Positions 11,269 through 22,584 of a stretch of 64,000 nucleotides of DNA are shown here, piece by piece. A program made the position numbers and the translations under genes. A model generated the notes under the pieces. The model was not told the origin of the DNA. It saw only the letters and a list, made by a program, of their open reading frames with translations, and did not search any database. The DNA is taken from assembly GCA_027704905.1 (NCBI GenBank), contig CM051013.1, positions 14,307,754-14,371,753 on the forward strand, given 5' to 3'. Position 1 is the stretch's first letter, and every line of letters starts with the position of its first letter. Source of the DNA: Muraenolepis orangiensis (lineage: Eukaryota > Chordata > Actinopteri > Gadiformes > Muraenolepididae).

Positions 11269-14200
11269 CTGCGGATGGGGGGGAAAACTGTCAAGGAAGC
11301 CATCGACCATGCACAACAATTAAAGACAAATGAAGAAAGGACAGGTTGCACGCTTTAAATTCAGTTTAAATCGTCTGTGTTTAACTGGAAAGGTACACTA
11401 TCGTCAAAATATCTATAGTATTTTTGTGAAAGGCTTTAACAATATTGTGTGATGAAACAGGGATGGTAAAGATATGAGGATGCCAATATCAAGAGTTTCA
11501 CACTAATTGTCGATAATTGTCTTGTGTGAGGCATACCCCTGTGGCTTCCTACTTTAGCATGTCTTTCTTTTCCCAGAGGTATAAACGTTCCCGCTATATT
11601 GGCAGCTGATGGACAGCATGCGAAGTGGTTACTATAGAGACGTCTTGTCATTCAACTGATTTCATTGTCTGGTCCTTTATAATATTGGGTCTGGTCAGTG
11701 TTAATGGTTTCAAAGCCTAGTTCTCCCTAGTAAATGTTATGTTGTTCCGCAAAATTGACTTGTACAATGTATGTACAACTTATGTACAATCCTCTTAGAC
11801 CGTACATGCCATGAGGGGAATATGCTAAACTAATGGATGTTGACAACACTATTTTTAGGACACCACCAGCTCAAGTTGCGACACTTGAATACGTTCAGCC
11901 ATTAATCAGATTGCTTCTTCAATCGGCAATCATAGCCGATCATACAGCCGAATCACTGATCTGTCCTGTCCAACGATCCATCAGATCCATTCATCCGTCA
12001 CTGCAGCTAATCTGTATATAAATCGATCTATATCGATATAGATATATATATATATATTTCTATCCATCCATCCGTCCGTCATTCAGACATATCCGGTCCA
12101 CCTCCATGTTTCCCTAATCCAAAGGGCAGACCCATTGCTCCTAGGGAAAGTGGAATTACCGTTGATTTATAAAAATGTCTTCATTACCTGACGTTGACAT
12201 CCATTCCGCTATCCATCCGTCTAGTGCAACATCCTGTGGGAGTCCACTCATACTTTCACCCTTGGCTCACTACTAATCCACTAATCGCGCTGTTTTTGCA
12301 TTCATTCATTCATAATCCATGAACCATCCCTTAATGCTTTTATCCTCGGGTTTCCTCAAGGTTACATATTACATTTTACCATATGAGAACATCACAATTT
12401 TACCACAACCAATTTTTCCTCATTTGAGTAACGTCTGGAATTCCAGATGTTAACGCTTATATCAGATATCACAATTTGTCTTCCATTTGCCCTGTTCCTT
12501 ATCAATGACATGCCACTATTTAACTACAACATGCATTTTCTGCTATGTTAGAGTTAGGTTTAGCTTTGGTTTGGTATTGTATGAAACTTGAATTCAGTTT
12601 GTGTTTGTTTTTGTACGGGAGTTGAAGTTCCCATGTGTAGTGCCTCCCAGCCACTCGCTCTCAAAGTGAGTAAAGGATACTTCCACTCCACCAGGCTGAT
12701 GCAGGCTCTGCGGAGGGGGTTGTTGAGCGTGAGGCAGAACAGCGCTCTAGGCGGTCGGCTGTTGGTGGAGCCACCCTGCTTCTTGCTCTTGGCGTACTGC
12801 TGCCTCTTTCTCTGGGACAGCAGGCCCGCGGGCGCCACCGCAGAGGCCGAGGCCGAGGCGCACCTACCTATCGCCCCGCCCAAAGGCTCCAGGGGCCCGG
12901 GGCTCATGGTGTCCTCCGACCCGGTGGCCTCGCCCTGGGCTTGGCGGGCGGCGGTGATGGCGGCGTGCCAGGCGAGGACCGGGTTGACACCGGACTCCGT
13001 CGGTCGGGCCCCCCCGGAGCCGCCGAAGTCCGCCACCGTGAGGCCCTGGCCGCCACTGTTAGTCCTGAGGAGGCCCAGAGCGGAGCCCACGGGCTTGCCT
13101 GTGCTGGCCGGCGGCTGAGGGGGGCCCTGGGGCTGGGATGGCCCCTGGTGGAGGGAGGGCCCCTGGGAGGGGCTCTCTGACCACAATGCTGCGGTGGAGG
13201 CGCCAGAGTGAGGGGCCCTGGTGCTGCTGGCATACTGTGCCCCTGGGGAGAGGGGAGAGGGGAGAGGGGAGAGGGGAGAGGGGAGAGGGGAGAGGGGAGA
13301 GGGGAGAGGGGAGAGGGGAGAGGGGAGATTCTTATTTGCCATATCCAACAAGTACAATGGAAGAGGAGAGAGAGAGAGATAGAGCGAGAGAGAAAGAGAG
13401 GGAGAACGATGAGGGGAGAGGGTGAAATCAAGAGAGAGATTATGAATGCCAATTCAGAGGAAACACCAGAACAGGGGGGGGGGGGTTCACATGTTTTAGA
13501 TCCAGCAGTAAAACGGTAACAGTGACCGACAGAGATAAAGAGACCACGGGGAGACACGTGGTGGACAGACAAGAGAGAAGGACATCCGTTTATAGGGAAC
13601 AGGTGTTTCAACAAACCAGGGGCTATATATCCAGAGTGGAGTGAATAGAGGGATAAGGGCTGTAGTGTGTGTGTGTGTGTGGGGGGGGGGGGGGTTAAGT
13701 CGTTAAAATCAATGCAAACTGGCAAAGGGACAGTGCCCTTGACACTGCAACTCGGTGACGAACCACATTCAACTTATTGAATGAATTTGTGGAAGTGAAC
13801 AAACGAGGGAGATAGTAAAAAATGGAGGGGGAGGGGAAACAGAACAGCAAAGTGAGTGTAAATAATTGTGTTTGCATTTGATATTTGTCAATTGTTAGTG
13901 TAATGGTTAAATATTGATTAAATAAGTCGTAAACGACGATATAACATAGTCAGTCGCACATTTGCCCGAGGTTGTCAGTCGCGCAACTATAGCCTACCTT
14001 TTATATTGTAGCCACTAAATGATGGAATGCGTTGTATTATATGATTACGTCCCTATAGCCTGGCAATCGTCCGTTATGTAATTAAGAAATATATAATAAC
14101 AATAATCAAATAGCATACTGCAATAAAATAACAAACAGTCGACAACACTTAGTCTTTCGCCAAACAAAATTACAATTACAATTCAAAACTGCCATTGACT

Positions 14201-14513
14201 CGTTTCCAATTTTATTCGATTATGACATCGGCCAGAAACCGCCGTTCAGCCCCACTCACTCACACACTAAATACATTCATGGGAAAAACATATTGGAATG
14301 CATTTTGAAAAGTGATAGGGTGACGCCACGAGTGAAACAAAATATAGCAAAAATATCCAACATATAAACTGAATGACCAAAACTATCGCGCCTGCCGACC
14401 GAGCGAAGCGCTCGCTCGGTCGGCAGGCGCGCCTCGTCTCGTTTCGCCGCTCCTCGACCACGGCGTTACGGACGGTCAACGTTACCTCCGGACTGCTCAT
14501 CTGCTTCTGGCAT
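11163..14513 (-). CDS. cacna1d: Voltage-gated L-type calcium channel alpha-1D subunit (CaV1.3), N-terminal part, exons 1-3
   Basis: Pore-forming subunit of a plasma-membrane L-type calcium channel. Three coding exons can be joined with matching phases: 14486-14513, 12681-13242 and 11163-11268, giving 232 codons, phase 0 at the end. The stretch QRKRQQYAKSKKQG, then RALFCLTLNNPLRRACIS and VEWKPFD.FILL.IFANC, is the CaV1 N-terminus running into segment IS1; AKSKKQG, LNNP and DDSNSTN favour CaV1.3 over CaV1.2. W101 and I105 in LAWHAAITAARQAQ correspond to the N-terminal calmodulin-binding element (NSCaTE) of CaV1.2/1.3. The part between exon 1 and that motif is a long Pro/Gly/Ser-rich stretch (residues about 10-98) that seems longer than in mammals. 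The divergent neighbour dcp1a and nearby tkt match the human CACNA1D-DCP1A-TKT order. Later exons were not found and should lie beyond base 1. Partial because of the window edge. Confidence 0.9.
12681..13242 (-). CDS. cacna1d: cacna1d exon 2 (N-terminal cytoplasmic domain)
   Basis: The acceptor lies at the edge of a (TCTCCCC)n tract on the minus strand and the exon opens with two bases that finish the exon 1 codon. It encodes AQYASSTRA, a Pro/Gly/Ser-rich stretch, the NSCaTE-like W…I motif, the basic QRKRQQYAKSKKQG stretch, and RRACISLVEW. It ends at GGAA followed by a GTATCC donor. The plus-strand ORFs here are antisense shadows. Confidence 0.9.
13246..13328. repeat. (GGGGAGA)n heptanucleotide repeat
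   Basis: About 12 units; on the minus strand it forms the pyrimidine tract of the cacna1d exon 2 acceptor. Confidence 0.95.
14387..14431. other. GC-rich perfect inverted repeat in cacna1d intron 1
   Basis: 19-nt arms (14387-14405 and 14413-14431) pair perfectly around a 7-nt spacer; the arm is CGCGCCTGCCGACCGAGCG. It lies 55 bases past the exon 1 donor and could form a very stable RNA hairpin. Confidence 0.85.
14486..14513 (-). CDS. cacna1d: cacna1d exon 1 (start codon, 9 codons plus 1 base)
   Basis: The minus strand reads ATG followed by codons for MPEADEQSG plus one base, then a GTAACG donor. Exon 2 starts with the two bases needed to finish the split codon. The joint MPEADEQSG-G-AQYASSTRA resembles the mammalian exon 1/2 joint (…QADHANE-ANYARGTRL). 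The exon is too short for an ORF scan; it was placed by phase, donor and similarity. An alternative first exon is possible (see 15676-15709). Confidence 0.65.
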
Positions 14514-15571
14514 CCTCGAATCCACATTGAAAATCCCGTTTTAAGGCTAACGCATCGTTTGAAAAAAACAAAAACAAAATCCAAAAAGGGGGCCTTTAAA
14601 TGAAAAAAAATTAAAAAAAGTGCGAGCGCGTCTCTCAACTCCTCACACGTTGCGTTTGTTCCGCGCACCGTCCGTCCACCGAGAGACGAGCCCGACCAAA
14701 TGTGGCCTCCTCATCCGAGTGCTGCCTCCTGCAGGGCGACTCACAACCACAGGTCCACACACACACGCTCCGGATCAAAGTTGGAGAAGAACTGGGGTGG
14801 GTGGGTGGGGGGGGAGGTGTAGGCCTACTGTGGCCGCCCACCCCCCGTGTGAGGAGGATGACGCTGAGAAACCACGCCGACTTAGAAGATACAACCTGCT
14901 CTCAATGCGATTGATTCTCGGTTATTAGATGATTTGCTCTGTGTTTTGGATTTCGGGATTTAATTAGGACTATATCGCCTACAATTGTGTTCTAATGACG
15001 GGCAACAAGTCATCATCTTGACAATGCGTTAGGCCTACAACGCAATAAGCGTGTCACAGAAGGCGAGGCCTATGCAAATAGGCATTAAGCCTATCGGTTT
15101 TTTGTTTTTTTTTCCTCTAATAATTGCCAAAGGGCAAACAATTTAACAAAAGGGCATCCAACAAATCAGTTTGTCATGCTGGATGTTATGTTGAGAGCCA
15201 CAGAGAAATAAGTGGGCTACTTAATAACTAACTATGGGCATACTAATATAGCCTATAAGAGACATGCGGTCTGACATAATGAATAGGCAGACTAGTTTAA
15301 TGTAAGCTACAAGCCTTAGGTCGTTAATGATCCCATCGTGATCATATGATCCCATGTGGAGGTTTTAGTACGTCGTGGCATCGCACAGATAGAAAGGGAA
15401 ATGAACACACACAAGGTCTACTTGTGTCCTGGGACAGACCACCATGACAATGACAAATCAGGGCGGATTACGGCATACTGCACAGTATACAGTCAACGGT
15501 TTATATCACGGTGCTACACGTGATATAAAGTTATGTCACTTTAAGTATCTGTTCTTCAGAGTCCTGTGGTC

Positions 15572-15573
<2 letters not shown>

Positions 15574-15627
<54 letters not shown>
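15574..15627. repeat. (TA)n microsatellite
   Basis: About 26 TA units. Confidence 0.97.
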
Positions 15628-15631
<4 letters not shown>

Positions 15632-15675
15632 TTAATGACACAAATCGATCCCAGGCAAATCGAAGATAAACTTAC

Positions 15676-15709
15676 CGAGTAGCGGTCGACCCCGAATGAT
15701 GAACCGCAT
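15676..15709 (-). other. Possible alternative first exon upstream of cacna1d
   Basis: Minus-strand ATG followed by MRFIIRGRPLL plus one base, then a strong GTAAGT donor. The phase (1) would join cacna1d exon 2. The frame is also open upstream (EQHEAQDETPQVTQ). Phase agreement occurs by chance one time in three, so this is weak; it may be a UTR exon or not an exon. Confidence 0.2.
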
Positions 15710-16546
15710 TTGTGTCACCTGCGGGGTCTCATCCTGGGCCTCATGTTGTTCGTGTTTTGCCCCTTTTAGGGTGTGCAAAGCGAATGGGAAAGGGAGTGAA
15801 TTGTGGGGTTGCTGTAGAAAGGTTAGCGGTGATTGGATGACCTGTGTCCGCAGAGGATAACAGTAGCACAGCAGCGGGTAATCCTGCACGTTTAATCCCC
15901 GCGGGAGTGTTCCCGCAATCAGGTAGGCTCGCTATAGGCAGCCAGGTGGACCTCGACTGGCTGGGAATAATAACAGCCATCCCTCATAATAATCTGAGCA
16001 CAGGTTGTATATGTGCCATAAATGGACTTCAAAATGGTGTATCATTATTTGATATGTTGTTATAACTGTTTCTATGCCTACCTTGAACAAGATGAGGCGT
16101 TGAAGAAGAGAGTATAGGTCATTTGTTTTGTCATGTTATTACAACTTTAGTTTTGGTTTAATATAAAATAGATAATAATGCAGACATTATTTTTGATAGC
16201 ACATCAAGTAAACCTGAAAATAATATACTTTCGTTCACACATTTTCAAAAAAAGTTTAATCAGATAGCCGAAACTGGAACCTTCGCTCACCTTAAAAAAT
16301 TGTGAAATGTTTAACAATTATAATAGTTTTCACTTGTATAATTGTGCTGTAATAGTTCGAAGTAAGCCACTATTTCTAAATCAAATACCGTGCCTATGCC
16401 CCATAATAAATGACGCTTTAGACTCATCTCTGCGGAATTAAAAAAAAGTCGCGGAACCTTTTTGTCAGTACATGTTTCCGCGGAACGTAGAAGTTAGGTG
16501 CTCGCCAGAAATAGGTCCGTGTGGGAGCAATAAACAAGAACTCAAG

Positions 16547-16678
16547 ATGGAGACCACCAAAGCTGGACATCTTATGAGCTTGGCAGCTCTGCAGAGACAA
16601 GATCCGTACATAAACAACCTCCTAGATGTTACCGGCCAGGTCGCGTTGTATAATTTCAATTCCAAAGCCAACGAATGG
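16547..16678 (+). CDS. dcp1a: dcp1a exon 1
   Basis: Starts METTKAGHLMSLAALQRQDP and ends KANEW (44 codons, phase 0) before a GTAAGT donor. The ATG is in the context AAGATGG and aligns with the human start (MEALSRAGQEMSLAALKQHD), so the start is well supported. Confidence 0.95.
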
Positions 16679-18411
16679 GTAAGTAAATTAACTCGAAGTG
16701 GGCTCGTTTAGCCAACGTGACCGCTACTGCTTAAAATGCGAATACACGGAACAACAACAACAACAACACCAACAACACACAACACGCATTCCCCACAACC
16801 GACCGTGTATCCAGTTATCTACTATCATATTAACGTTGCACACATTATATAACCAATGATATTGGCGTTGTTATTATCTGATGGTCATAGTAAGCTATGC
16901 TAACACTACTTTACGGCACGCCGTGGTTTACAGTACCCCTCTTGACAAACATACGTTGTGTTTCAGGAGAAGACAGAAATCGAGGGCACCTTGTTTGTGT
17001 ATTCCAGGTAAGAAGAATCAACGTATTGTTCTGTGATGAACACATGTGTTAGGATGGTAAGCAGTGTTGACATGGCTCCAGCGACGTCTCTTGACGTCCC
17101 GTCCCGTCCCCCGTCCCGTCCCCAGCGCACGTGCAGGTAGCAGGCCCGTAACTAATGACAACGAACATCCATCCAACCCCATCATTTTACAACCCAGAGT
17201 TGTGTTAGTAAAACCAATACCCGTATTATATTCTCTGCATTTGATTGCTGATGCAAACGATGGATGTGTGTGTTCGTCAAGGTTCACGTCAACTATTTGT
17301 CGTTTTGGTTATAGGCAGTACTATTATTTAGACGTGTTTTTTTGTCTTACTTTTCTAAAATGTTCTCTTCTCTAAAGTGGTATACAACCAACCACCTATT
17401 AATATACAAATCTATACAAATTCTTACTGGTATGTTCTAAAACATGCTGTGTTATTATCGATTAAAGAACTGTATCACAGCTGACTTTGCTGTCAAAGCC
17501 AACACACACACACACACACTCAAACACAGACACATACACACACACACCCTGGTTACCAAAATGCCACTATCTACCCATCATTACAGTGTTATGGTGGGGC
17601 TTAAGTCAAATCCTTGCCAAACAACACTGGCTAAAGACTGGCAATGGGGCTGCAAGTGAGTGGATGTCACTGGAATGATGACGTTGATGTTCACCACCCA
17701 CAGGTCGGCCGCGCCGCGCCACGGCTTCACCATCATGAACCGCCTGAGCGACGAGAACCTGGTGGAGCCCATCAACAAGGACCTGGAGTTCCAGCTGCAG
17801 GACCCCTTCCTGCTGTACAAGAACGCTAACCGTGAGCATGCGCGTCGTCTTAGCCGCCCTGTGTCTCTGTGCATCTAATACTTACTACTAATCTAATTAC
17901 TATTCTAATACCTACTGTTCATTGTGGGGTAGTGGATTGGACTGCTAACCTGCAGCAAGTTGTTATTGTTAAGCTATTTTTAACTTGATGGTTTCATAAG
18001 AAGTGTTGGCATTTTGCGAAACATAACAGCCTGTTATAACAGTCTGCTCCTAGCAGTCCAGAGTGTTTGGGAGTTAAGGCAGGGGTCTGTAGACGCCTTG
18101 CCACCCCCCTCCCCCCCCTTCCCCATTCGATACTCCAAGCCAAAGTTCTGTCGTTGGTAATGTACTACTCTGTAGTCCCTTGTGTAAACGACAGTAAAAG
18201 CCTTGCTTCTGTGGCTCACACAGCAGTGCAGCCTGCTAAGAGTTTAACCCCAGGCTTCCGACAAGGCAAATGGACACATTTAGACAGGTGTTGCTAAGTG
18301 GCTATTATTTACACACAGTACGCAATACTATTATATTTGCGACCCTGTAACAGGTTTACAATTGTGAGACGTCTCATTTGAAATATGTGATGGGGGGCCT
18401 TGTCGCTCGTG

Positions 18412-18458
<47 letters not shown>

Positions 18459-21400
18459 CACAGTACAAGCCTCTGTGTTGCTGTATTTCAAAGCAAAACA
18501 GGACGCTATCCAGATGTGTTTGCGGTCACATTAGGATGACTTGTGATGCCGTTCACTGTGATGTTCCTATTGAACAAATTCAGACAAACACAATGTCTCC
18601 TAGACTCCCGTGTTTAGACGAGGACTTGGGCTGAGTTATGCAATATCAAACAAACACTCATACCCTGGGCATCCTGTAAACCAGCCTATTTTTAGTTTGG
18701 GAAATATTTCAAATTCCTACCTTCATGTAACCATTAATACGAGGCGTTGGAAAAAAGTAAACGACTTTGATCTAAACGAAGACCGTAAAATGTGAAAAGC
18801 AGAAATATGGATTAATCCATATTTAGACAAATATTTTGGGTAAACTTCTGCGACTCTTGATTGAGATTATACATTTCACAATGGTTAGTATGAGTATACA
18901 TTAGGTAAGCAGACGCTGCATGACCTAGATTTTAACTTGTTGTTGCTTGGATGCAGGAAAATAAGTCAGTATGTCGCATGCTTACTGCCCCAAATCACAT
19001 CTTAGAAAATATATTTCAATAATTACAACTTAATCTATGCAGTCGGTGCATGTTTTGTGCTAACCCGTCCACTTAAGATCAACCTAAAAGCGAAACCATG
19101 CCCTGCGTTTTGAACACATTGAACCAAACGTGGTAGGTTGGAGCGTATTCTGACCCCCCCCCCCCCCCCACTATATGTACAGTATACACAATGTGCGGAA
19201 CACGTGGCCAAGCTCTATTCAAAGTACCTCTGAAAGCACCCAGCAGACACCTCTGCAGGCTCCTCTTGAAGACTTCTCTGCCCCGCTGCCGGATGTCGTT
19301 CTGGGGCTGCCCGGCCAGGCTGATCAGGAAGATCTCCTCCGAGCGGTCTTCTCCAACCATGGCCGCAATAACGCAATCGCTCACAATGTAGGCTCTTTTA
19401 GTATTTCCCCGACTTCAGTGGCTTGGCGTCAAAGTGGCCATACCGGACTCCGGAGTTAATCAAAAGATCAACTTCAAAAGATCAACTTCAAAAGATCAAC
19501 TTCAAAGATCAACTTCAGCGAGTTCAGCGTTTCACTCCCTCGTCAGGGCTCTGTGCCGTCAGTCGCCAGCAGCGCTCGGTAGCGTGTGGCCGAGTTGATT
19601 TATTCCCCAGGAGCGCAGGAGCCACGGTCAGATTTGCAGGAAGTAGCTGACGCTGCTTCCCCCCAGGCATTCGATGAGCAGTCTGAGAAGCAGCTTCACC
19701 AGGGCCACAAATAAGGAGTTGGACTGTCTCCCCAGCTGCTTGCTGATGAGAAACACGAGCAGGGCCAGGGACAACGTCAGAGAAGACTGCTCCCCCTTTG
19801 GGCTGGCTTTACCCATCAGTCTGGCTGGAACGTTAGTCATCATCTTCCTCCAAGAGTGTGTGTCTGTCTGTGTGTATGCGCGTGTGTGTGGCCCCGGAGA
19901 AGCTTCTTAAGTAGGAGAGTAGGTCTTCGCCGGCTAGGCGCTGTGGCGCTCTCGCCTTGTTAAGTGCTCCGAGTTAAGCACTCGTTTTGACCTACGGCGA
20001 TGTAGGTTGCGCTGATCACATGTTCCAATGTTTATCTTCCCTTCGGTTCTGCTCCTCGGCCGCCGAGATCAACACTTGATTTCCCAGCCTGCCTCATCTT
20101 ATTGGCTGTGGACGTCCAGGCTCCTCTGAGAGCGAGCGTGTTCGTCTCCTCCTCTTCCTTCAGTAGCAACTGAAGTGGCAACTCCTATTTGGGATTAAAG
20201 GGTTTTTTCAAGTGGCTTTTAGTAGATATTGTTGGTGTTGACCTGTAGAGGAACAAGGTGCCTCTGGAATGTCTCCAAAATACATCTGCTTGCTGTTTGC
20301 ACACACACACACACAGGCAAACAGACACACACACAGGCAAACAGACAGGCACACAGACACACACACAACAGCAGGCACACACCTGTTTACGCCCAACCCC
20401 CGATTCCCCCTTGGTTGCGGCTGGAAGCCAAACACCACGGTTCCCAGGTTACCTCACCTACTCAGGGGACCCAGAGGGAGTACATGGGAGGGTTTTCTGC
20501 AAATAAACACGCGCCACAACAAGACAGCGTTGGTTACATCCATGTAAGAATGAAGTCATGCTGTGAAATATGTGTATAAGTATAGTATGCATTTTATTGT
20601 TTATTCATTTATTGTTTGTTTGTGTCTCTGTCAATGAAGAAGTCTTATCACATCATTTGTAGTATGCAGTAGGCATATATTTACAATATGTTCCAGAGCT
20701 ACAAAGAACTCTTTACTTCAATGAAAATGTTCAGTAACTCACTTCTGTGACATTTAAGTTTCTGTACTGGAACCAGTACAATACATCTACAGTATAAATA
20801 CATATAGTGCGAAAGATGATTAGTTTATTATAATTATAAAATAATCATGATAATGAGAAGTCATAAAGGTAATATTAGCCTGTTTTTTATATTTATTTGT
20901 TGATTCACATTTGCTATCTTTGCTTGTGTTTTTGTGTTGTTTTTTTACAGTGGGAATTTACAGTATCTGGTTTTATGACAAGACGGACTGTCAGCGTATC
21001 GCACAGCTCATGGTCAAGTAAGTATCGGACGACGTTGTGCTTCTGAAGCACTCGATGCGTCCCAGTCTGTATGAATGGTGGTCCGATTGGCCCTCTTTAA
21101 TGCCGTGCAGGTTCAAGGATAGTTTTTTATCTAAATATACTTTGCTGGACTTTCTGGACTCATATTCGTTACTCATTACAGTTACTGCACTGTTCTGCAA
21201 TGTACTGCACTGTATTCATGATGCTGCTGCACTGCTGGCATTTAATTGCTTTTTAATGCTTTTTGCATGATATAACACATGTACATGTACAACACATCAA
21301 TCAATACACACACAATACAATCCATCAATCACTCATTATTATTATTATTTTTTTTTATGTACATTTTTTATAGTATTGTGTTCTAGTATTTCATACTGCG

Positions 21401-22487
21401 GGAGGGAATGGAGAGTAAGCATTCCATTGTACTACGCAAATCAAGTTCTACCCCCCCGGTAGGATTGTGAAACAGGAGGCGGACTACGCCCAGAGCAAAT
21501 CACCAGGAGGGCCGGCACCCGGGAAGACCAACGGTGTCGCACAGCCGCCACGGCCCATCGACATCCTGGAGCTCCTCAGCAAGGCCAAGGAGGAGTATCA
21601 CCGGGTGAGGGGCGGGACTGGCGGCTCTGAGAAGCCCCCACAGCACGCACACGTTATGGGGATGGGGAAACTGTGAGGCGAAGGTCGACTCTAGACGTGT
21701 ATGCCTAATGTCTTTGTATATGCACATTAATAACATTACATTACAGTCATTTAGAAGACGCTTTTATCCAAAGCGACTTACAATAGTGCGTTCAACAAAG
21801 GTAGGCGAGAGAACAACTCGTCACCAGAAGTCAAAAGTGCATTTCATCGCTAACAAGTCTCCAATAACAGAGATGGTGCTCAGGTAAAAGTAAAATAAGT
21901 TCAGGTAAAAGAACAATAAGTAGGCAAACAATAGAACAATATCTAACTAACCATCTACTAGAAAAAAGTGATAAGAGAATGTGCTAGGAGGATGGATCCG
22001 GGTAGTGTTTCCTAAAGTGGTGAGTGGTTCAGCCTGCGGCGGATGATGGGCAGTGACTCTGCAGTCCTGACATCCGTTCTGTAATATAGAAAATAAATAT
22101 CTATCCAATCAAAGTGCAACCGATTTGTAACAAATCATTGTGTCCAAAAATCCCACTTAAGAAGTTCAAAGCATTCATATATCTCTACAGAGAGCAAAAT
22201 GATGGTCTTCTATCGATAATTGGTGGCCGTCTTGGACTTATGCAAATTAATCATATTTCCTCAACTAGGATTTTTATTGTTCAGGAAAATCAATAGAAAT
22301 GATCTGTGGTGAAAAACGCATGAAAACGCAATGTCAACATCCAACACCGCATAAAGGATGCTCCTGTAATTATGATCTGTATGTGTTTCTAGGCTCAGCC
22401 AGGGGAGAGCACCACGGAGACCAACACAATGCCAACTGTGGTGGACACTAGCCAGCGTGCCCGAAGTGCACCGCAACCTGATAAGGT

Positions 22488-22584
<97 letters not shown>

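Larger units (their letters stand above)
14514..16546. promoter_or_regulatory. Divergent cacna1d / dcp1a intergenic region
   Basis: The two start codons point away from each other about 2 kb apart, as in the mammalian locus. It holds a CpG-rich stretch near 14.6-14.9 kb, a (TA)n tract at 15574-15627, and the CpG-containing dcp1a upstream sequence (CCGCGGAACG near 16480). No convincing TATA box. Confidence 0.45.

Noticed and set aside
10960..11358. 132-codon plus-strand ORF
   Set aside because: Overlaps cacna1d exon 3 antisense and the telomere-like repeat; no family resemblance.
12588..13118. 176-codon plus-strand ORF
   Set aside because: Antisense of cacna1d exon 2; the minus strand matches CaV1.3.
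14267..14668. 133-codon minus-strand ORF as a gene
   Set aside because: It runs through the GC-rich palindrome and overlaps cacna1d exon 1 in another frame; no family resemblance.
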